From contig JBHAEC010000041.1 in NCBI GenBank assembly GCA_041855385.1, forward strand, positions 1 to 35,261: a DNA stretch of 35,261 nucleotides, read 5' to 3'. The notes below the pieces were generated by a model. It searched no databases, had not been told where the DNA came from, and was given only the letters and a program-made list of their open reading frames with translations. A program made the translations under genes and the position numbers. This DNA comes from JBHAEC01 sp041855385. GTDB taxonomy: Bacteria > Bacillota > Negativicutes > Veillonellales > Veillonellaceae. This document shows, in pieces, positions 1-9,000 of the stretch. Each line of letters opens with the position of its first letter. The stretch's first letter is position 1.

Positions 1-3000
1 AGCTCTTCCGGGTTACCGCCAATGTTGACGATGCCCTGGGTAAAGCCCTGGCTGACGCTCTTGCCGGCCGTCAGGTGGATTTCCTTGCCGTTGACTTCCG
101 CCATGCGGCTACCTTCGCCCTGTAGGAGAATACTGTAGTTCTTGTTTTCTACCGTGACAACACCATTTTCCGCCTCGACATTGCCGTTAATTTCAATATC
201 GGCCTTAGGAACGACTTCGACATCGACTTTCTTGCCTGTCTTATTGTTATTGGCATCAACTTCATCGATATTTGCCTTGATGGCTGCTGTACCGTAGTCA
301 CTCTTGATAGTGACGGTTCCACCGGCACTAGTAGCAGCATCGGTACCAACCGTCAGATTGACGGTAGCCGTCTTATCTTGGTTGGCATTGCTGATAACGG
401 TTGCAGCATCTTTGGCCAGAGACTGTCCATTGTAGTGGATTTCACCACCCGGATTGACTGCCTTAACATCCCCCACTTTTAAATAAAGATTGGTATGGTT
501 TTCAACAGTAACTTCAGGACTGCCCTGTGCCTTCAGCGTACCAGCGCCTTTCAGGCTACCCGTTTCGACAGTTATATTGCCGCCGGAAGCGACGATGTCC
601 GGCAGAGTGATGGTATCCACGGTCAGGCCGCTGACAGGTACCAGATATAGCTTGCCGTCTTCCCCGATTGCCTGAGAAAGAAGCCCCAGATCCTTAAGTT
701 CGTTATAGATGCGCGTCTGCTCATCCTGATAGCCCTTCAGGGCCGTCAGATCCTTGCTGTCACCGTACTGGCCGATCAATTTAGCCAGTTCATAGTAGCG
801 TGTCATCAGGGCATTGCCGTAATCGATGCTCGCATAAGTAATCTGTGACGTATCGATGCCATTTGAAGCTTCAATCGTCGGTCTCTGGACGGCATTTTCC
901 TGCCCTATGACTGCTTTGACGGCAGCCAGTTCGTCTTTATCCAGGACCACAATCTGTCCCGATCCGCCGATGACGATTTTCTGCTTATTCTGTGCCCCGG
1001 CAGTCACTTTTCCGTCGACTTGCACGTAATTATTCGTCTTGTCGTTGATGTTATCCGATTTCTTCCCTACAGATGTACTGGTGAAATTTTCATTGGCATC
1101 ACTGTGATACCATGTATACTTCACAGACTGTTCCCGCAGGTGTTTATCGGCTTCATCTGCATACGCATTGATATGGCGGACACTGGAGACTTCTGCTCCC
1201 TTGCCAATAACAACCTGATTGGACTGGGTCAGCGTATCCTTAAATTTTGGGACAGCAACGGAAAGAGCCGTCTTGTTATAGGCTTCCGCCTCAACCTGGA
1301 GATCCAGCTTGTCCATAACTCCACCGGCGTCTTTACCGGCATAGAGATTGATATCGTTAAGGCTGTATATCTTGCCCTGGACATCGACCTGATTTGTCCG
1401 TTGCAGGGTATTCTTCACATTCGACGAAGCACCGCCGGCAGCACCGCCCTGGGTATCAGCCACACCTTTGACCGTTACATTCCAGTCGTCAGAAGTCGAT
1501 AGGGTGATATCGCCGTCTGACGTATCCGTGCGCAGGGAGGTCTCCCCATCGGTACTGATGGTATTCTGGCTGGTCAGGGTATTATCCACATCCACCCAAG
1601 TTGCCGCACCAGCACCAGCCGCTTTTATATAACCGGCCGCATGGATCTGGCCTCCTGATTCAGCTGCCATGGTCTGGTTGCCGATACTCGTAAGAGCTGC
1701 TCCGCTGACATCAACGCCAGCCGTACGTTTCACTGTATTGTTAAGCTTGGCCCCCTGCACCGCGATGCCGCCGTACCCGCTACCTTCCACAGCATACTTT
1801 TGGTTCTGACCAACGTTCGCCTTGCTGTCCGCTTTCGCCGTAAGCGCACCACCGCTGATAATCCGACTGTCTTTCAATACCACATTGGCAGATCCATCAG
1901 CAGTATTATCAGCCTTTGTAGCACTGGCACCGACAATGGCTGCTTTGGTAGCATCGGCATTCAGGTCCATATGGTCCATCTGCGCCGCCTCAAGGGATGT
2001 ATCCCCGGCCACCTGCCAGCTGCCGGTCATATCCACCCGGCTGCCGGTATAGGTCTTGTTATCCACCGCACCGGCCAGGTCTCCGCTGATCAGGCCGCCG
2101 CCACTGCCATCTGCCGTGGTCAGACTGTGGCTGGTCCCGTTGGCATAGACGCCCATACTTTTCAATTGAGCCCCGTCACCCTTCATTGACACAATGGCCA
2201 TATTAGCATCATTTTCTTCCCCTGATTCCGTATAGGCCAGATTCGTGCCGCTGGCAAAGAGGCCGCCTACGGTAATGCCCCGGGCATCAGCCGCTGTCTG
2301 GGTGGTGTTCACGGCACGGACCGTTAGGGCTGTACCATGAGCAGCTTTGTACTCAGCCTTGCCCAAAGTGACCGCTGCATCGATGTTAGTTCTTGCCGTA
2401 GCAACATTGACTACCGCACTGCCCAAGCCGGCTGCACTTACCCCCTTGACACTGGCTTCCGTATTCTTTTTCTCTTGCTGGGTTTCCGTATTGGCCGCAA
2501 TTGACACAGCATCTCCGTATAGTTTCGTCCCGTCACCTACGGCAACGGATACGGTACCGGTGGTTTCCGCTGTAGCCACAGAGGCAGTGGCCGTTCCCAA
2601 GAGTGCGGCAGAAAGGCTCCCTGCCACAGCAGAAACAGCCGGTTTCGTGTTGGCTTTTACGGTCAGATCTTTCCCTTTCAGGGCACTGTCCTTTTCTCCC
2701 TTCTGGATGGAAATGAAGCTTACACCATTTTCTTTGACCTTAGCCACTACGCCCTGACCACTTGCAATGCCTACAGCCCCACCATAGGCATTGGCGGTCA
2801 GACTATTGGCTTTTTCACTCTCCACAGTGACACGAGCCGAATCGCCAGTGCCCTCTAGGATGCTACCACTGATAGCGACACTGGTATTACTGGTATTTTC
2901 TCCCTGAGAGACTATGGCACCGGCTGCAATCATGCCGGCCGTCAGGCCATAAGCATTGGCCTTTGTCGTGCTCGTGTCCTTAGCCGACAGTGTGATCGTC

Positions 3001-6000
3001 TTGCCCGTAATGTTGGATTCATTGGCCACGACCTTGGTCATACCGCTTGTCAACGCTTTACCGTAGGCTGCACCGAGAGCGTAAGTGCCTCCTGAGCCCT
3101 GTACAACTCGGAGAACGGTGCCATCCTGCTTGTCCTGTTCGAGGGCTTCGACCGTCACATCGCCGCCGCTAAGGGTTGCACCATCTAGCGTTATATCGGT
3201 CGCATGCTTTACATGGAGCAGGCCGACTGCACCGTTTAAGCTAGCGCCGCCTACGGTGACGCTGCCGCCGTTCATGGCCGCATCATTGGATTCCCGGGCA
3301 CGGACCTGGATCTTGCCGGCCGCCGTCAGGGCAGACCCATCCACTTTGACATGGACGCCGCTATCGGCATCTTCGGCTCCACCGGACCCATTGCGCTGGC
3401 TGTTGTTCTTGAGTGTTCCCTGTTCTGCTTTAAACAAGCCCTTAACGTTGTCGCTGTAATCGGGCACACTGGAATTGGCTTCTTTGATCTTGTTTAACAC
3501 ATCCTGGTTGTCCACAGCCTTGTTAACATTAGTTACCATGATATTGGCGCCCACTCCCGCAACGCCAAGGGACGCATTTGCCACGATCTGGTCCAGATTG
3601 CGTTCTTCTTCCGACTGGACCGTCAGATTTCCCTGGGTCGCCGTAAACTGGGATCCACTGTCGATGACCGTATTGACTTTGTCATTAAAGGTATTGACGG
3701 CAACGCTCATACCCGCGCCCCCAAAGCCACCGGCTAGAGAACCACCGTTGGTGCTGGCATCTACGGTATTTTTCGCACTCACATCTAGGGAACCGGCTTT
3801 GAGTGTGCTGCCGGAAACCGCAGTCGTCACCTGTTGGGCCATGTTGTTTACCGACACAGTTCCTGCCGCGCCAACCCCAAGGACGCCCACACCGGCCGAA
3901 GTGACCGCTGTCAAGAGCTTACTGGTATTGGCTGCCTGGATGGTGGATTTGGAATTTGTTTCATTGGACTGAAGGCTGCTACCATCCACATTCACGGTAA
4001 CCACAGAATTTTCCTTGACGATGCCTGTCACCAGACCTACACCGCCGCCTATAGCCGCAACGCCGGCAGAGGCATTGCCCAGGTAAGTCTGATCCGTATG
4101 ATCTGCTGTCACTTTAGCCTGTCCGGTATAGGAAACATCCATATGGACCAGGCTGGCTTTAGTAGTGCTTTCCAGCTTGTCAACGGAAGACGTACCGGCT
4201 ACCGCTGCGCCTCCCACTCCAAAAGCTATGGTAGCATCGAAGTTGGACATGGCCTGCCGGGATCTGGATTCTACCATGAAATCATGGGCGTTGGCTGTAT
4301 TTTTTCGGGTGGAAGAGGTTCCCGTCACGGATGCTTCCGTCACACGGTCCATCAAGTTGGTATCAGCCGAAGCCCCTACTGAAGCTGTTCCGCTACCGGT
4401 AAGGTTCACCACCAGCCCTGCAGAGTTAGCTGCATCATCGGCATGGACCGACACGTCCGCCTTAGAAAGGTCGGCTAGATTCTTATTAATGTCACTGCCG
4501 GAAACCGTTGCCCGAGTGGAACCGCCAACATGGTTGACATTCACCGTACCGGCAACTGCAACGACACCGGACCCACCGGCCGAAGCCAGGACAGAGGAGA
4601 TGCTGTGGGTAGAGGAACTGTCCACCACCAAGCCCTTTTTCTGTTCGGTCCTGCGACCCTCTTTAAGGGCAGCTACCTCAAAGGAACTCGAGTCCAGGAG
4701 TTCCGAAATCAGTCCTTGGTCAATGGTCTTTGTTTCTATGGCATCACTGTCCGAACCGCTCGAACCGGCAGCCGTCACGCTACTTTCTTCCACTACAGCC
4801 TGAGTATCACCGCTGATGGTATTGACGGTGGAAGCCAGACCGATGGCGGCTGTACCGGAACCGCTGATGGCTCCGGCATAATTGGAAATGGTTTCATCGC
4901 TCCGGGCGATGACGCCGAGATTGCCACTGCTCGAAATCGTGGCCTTGCTGATTTTTGCTGTCACATCGTTGTCTATGATATTGACGCCGAACGAGCCGGC
5001 GATAGCTGCAGTACCGGCAGCTCCGCCGCCGATGCCCGTCGCCAGGATATCCGGTGTACCTGTCGCCTCTATGACTTCCCGAGCTACCTTATGAGTACCG
5101 CCCGTCACACTGGCTTCCGTGCTCTGGTTGATACGGTTGACCGCCACACCGGCACCAACAGCGACCGAACCGGAGCCTGCAGCCACCGTTGCATTTGAGA
5201 TAATCTTGGACGCATTGTCTGCCGTAACCGATACACTGGCCTTGTTGGCCATGTCTTTATCGATATCCGTATCATTTATCCCTGCATGAACCTGTTTATT
5301 GATTAGGGATGCTGCCGCCGCACCCTGAACAGCGGTATTCCCGGCGCCGCCCGCCGCCACTGCCACGGTAGTCATCTTTGCCGTATCACTGGCTTTGGCC
5401 GCAAGAGAAGATCCCTCAGCCGTAGTAATGACGGAATGGTTAATTTCCGCCCGAACTTTCTGTCTAGCATTCTCGCTACCGTTCTTAGAGCCACCGATGT
5501 CGCTGTAGGCCACACCGCCACCCACGGCTGCCGTACCGGAACCGGTAATACTACCCACTACGGTAATGTTCTGGGTCTTATCGTCGGCCGTCACACTGGC
5601 TTTTTTCACATGGGTCAGGGTGGAAGCCTCTGCCGTATTACCCACGACGGCTTCGGTATTGTTGGCGCCTCGGTTAATAGCGATGCTGCCGTTAACTGCC
5701 GCCGAGCTTCCCGCGCTGACTCCGGCACCGATAGCGATAATGCGAGCCTGATTGTCTGCAGAGAGCGTGAGATTCGTCTCGCTACCGTCCGTCCTGCCAC
5801 GGAGCTTTAGCCCATTGGCATAGACACCAGTGGTGTTCTCCATGCCGTTATAAGCCATGGCGAGCCCTACCCCAGCCTTTCCGGCGCTGACCTGTCCGGC
5901 TACATTGATGATTTTGGCTGTATTGGCCGCCGATCCGCTGAGAGTTCCCGTATGAATGGTGCTCTTTTCCACCGTCACCGTGTTATCGTTGTGGAGGGTA

Positions 6001-9000
6001 TCCCAGCTGACGGATCCCGCTCCGCCGAACTTGCTGCTCGCACCGACGCCAGCCGCCACCGAGATGAGCTTGCTGCTCGTGTCAGCATGGCCGCTGACTG
6101 CGTTTGCCGTAATGGTCGAACCCGAAATGCGGGATTTCATCACATTGTCGATATCGCTGATATTGACAGCAGCACCGACACCGGCCGTATCTTTAGACGC
6201 GCCAACACTGGCCGCCACATTGACCATCAAGCTTCCGCCATTGGCCGTGCTGCCATTGCTGGTTTCTTCTACTTTATCGTCAGCACCGGTCGCACCAGTC
6301 GTATCGATGCCACGGTCCTGTACATACTTCTCGTAGCTGTTGCTACTCTTATTGGTATCATTGGCCGCCACCGTCACTTTGCCTGTGCTGCTGATTTCGG
6401 CATTGTCGATTCTTGCCTCACTGGTATTGCTGACCTTGCTATAATTGACAGCCCCGGCAAAAGATGGGGATTTCTGTTGGGTGCTGACCGCAACAGCCGC
6501 AGATGCCGAGATCTGCTTGGTGTTCGTCGCTGCATCGACATTGACATCGCCGACCTTCGTGTAGGTGCCACCCTGGATGGTGCTCTGCAGGTCGTTTCTG
6601 ATGTCGCTGATGGTAACCGTACCGCCTACCGATGCCCCGCCGTTACCGCCCGCTGTGATGGACGTACTAAGACCGCCCGTAACCTGCAAATCTTTGTTGT
6701 AGGCTTCATTTGTCACCGTTCCTCCGGTTACCGTATCATCGAGTAACAAGGCATGAATATCGCTATCCGTTTCGTTATAGGAAACGGCTGCGCTGACGGC
6801 GACGTTCGTGTCGCTGCCTGACCCCTTGGCGATACTCAGGCCAAGTCCAGCTGCCACTTCAGAGCCGCTCTTAATTGCCTTGTTGTTTAGGGCACTACTG
6901 CCGCTGACACTCGTATCCTTGAGGATTGATGCCACATCGCGGTCAATGACATTGACCGCTGCTGCGCCGCCGATGCTGACATTCGTGCCACTTTCGGAAC
7001 CTTTCAGTTGACCGGCCTTCATCCAGTTGACTGCGCCTGAGCCCGCCCAAGAGCCGGCAAAGAGGCTGTCTTCTGCGGCCACATTGACGGCCGTCGCCGT
7101 ATTATCCTCCGCATCCTTACCCGTATCACGTAAGGTGAGTTTCGCGCCGTCAGTCAGGACTGCGGTCTGGCCATCGAGGAAGTTTAGGGCCACGCTACCG
7201 GCACCGGCGACATGCACACTTGTCTTCGAGGACGTTTCTGCATTCTGGTCACCAAGTTTCTGTGGCGTTTCAGGCGAAGTTCCATCCGTGACCTGCATGC
7301 CGAGGTTGGCCACATCCGTTGTCGTCGTGCCGTCCTTGCCACCGAGCTTGCCGTAGATATAGTTGTCCACTTTGTCGATTTTACCGGCAATTTTACCCTT
7401 AATGGAACTGCTGATGGCATCGAGTCCGCCTGACACCTTGCCCACTGCATTCTTGATGCCGTCAAAAGCACCCGGTGAACCGTCGTTTCCATCGTTTCCG
7501 TCGTTGCCGCCGTCGCCCTTGTTGACAGCTGCCTCTATGGCGACGCTATTGATCGTGCCGGACGTATCCGCTATCACTTCGATATTCTTGGCTGTGATGC
7601 CCGCAACTGCTTCACCTGCCGCTGTTTTGGTCCCGGCTTTCGTGTTTTCGCTACCGGCCAGTTTCTTCGCAAGTGCGGTACCTCTGGCTCTCTTATTGGC
7701 AGCTTTCTTGGCGATTTTCTCGCTATCACTGTCGCCTTCCGCAATAGTCTCTTCTGCCGTACTTGCATCGTGACCATTGTCTGCGACCATGGCGATGTTA
7801 TTGATATCATAGTTGATGAGCGTCAACCCCACACCGACCGAGGCCGTCGTGCCGTCGTCACCGAGCGTCCCGCCGCCCGTGACACCCGTGATCGTGCTCT
7901 TGTTTATGCTGCCGATCGTAACCCCTTTGTCGGCCGTCAGAGTGGCTTCATCGTCGACGGAGACAACGCTGTTGCTCTCGCCGTTCATAAGGTTGACCAT
8001 ACCGCTGATGCCGGCCGTCCCCGCCGTACCAGCCGCGTAAATGACACCGACCTGGTTCATCGTATTTTCTGTCGCTACTTCAATATTCTTGCCCGTGAGG
8101 ACGGCGTCCTTACCGATCAGGACGAGGCTGTCACCGGAAATATCCTGGACGGCCACACTGGCTCCCATACCTACGTTAGCAGCGGAATTCGGCGTGAAGT
8201 ATTTTCCTGCATTGCCCGTGAAGCTAACTGTCTCTGTCAGCGTCTCAGCATTGGTGCTGACATCGCCATCCGTAGCCGTCAGGCGGCTTTCCTTGCCCAC
8301 GATAACAGATGCCCTGTCTGTGAGCGATGCGAGGTTGATGGAACCAGCCAGACCGAGCGTGGAGCCATCGTTGCCATTCCCCTGCGCACCCTTCTCCTTG
8401 TCAACGTTTTGTGTGCGGACATAGTAAGTCGTATAGCTCTCTGGTGATGTGAACGCCTTAATGCTGTTGATAAGTTTCATGGCATCGATGGCTGCCGTCA
8501 CGGAATCGCTACCAATATTGGAAATATCCTCACCGATCACATCCAAGGCAGTATCCATGGTATTCAGAGCATCACCAATAGAGCCGATGAGCTGGACGAA
8601 TTTTGAATCGTCGCTATCCGCTATACTGGTCTGATATTTCTTGACTTCCTCGAATTTGTCTTTCAGATTCTTCAGTTCCTTGAAGTCTTTACCCAAAGTC
8701 TCGAGGTCTTTTTCCAACTGTTCCAGATAAGCCGGCACATCCGCAATCATCTTACGGATGTTGAAATGCGTCTTGGCCCGGGCATCAAGAGCCACAGCCT
8801 TGCCTTTGACCTGATCCCGACTTGCTGTTCCCTCTGTTATGATGGCAGCCTTGTTTTCGATGTTGCTGTAGGCAAAGCCGACATCTGTCATAACCTTCGT
8901 GTTGGTATTCTGGTTCTGGTTATTGGCCTGGCCCGACGAGGAAATCACGGTGTTGTGGATCTCCGCATTGGACAGCACATTGGCTTTGCCTCCGTTGGAA

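Noticed and set aside
7480..7515. Short repeats considered as a CRISPR or tandem array
   Set aside because: Units are 9 bases, in frame, and encode Asn-Asp-Gly; no spacers.
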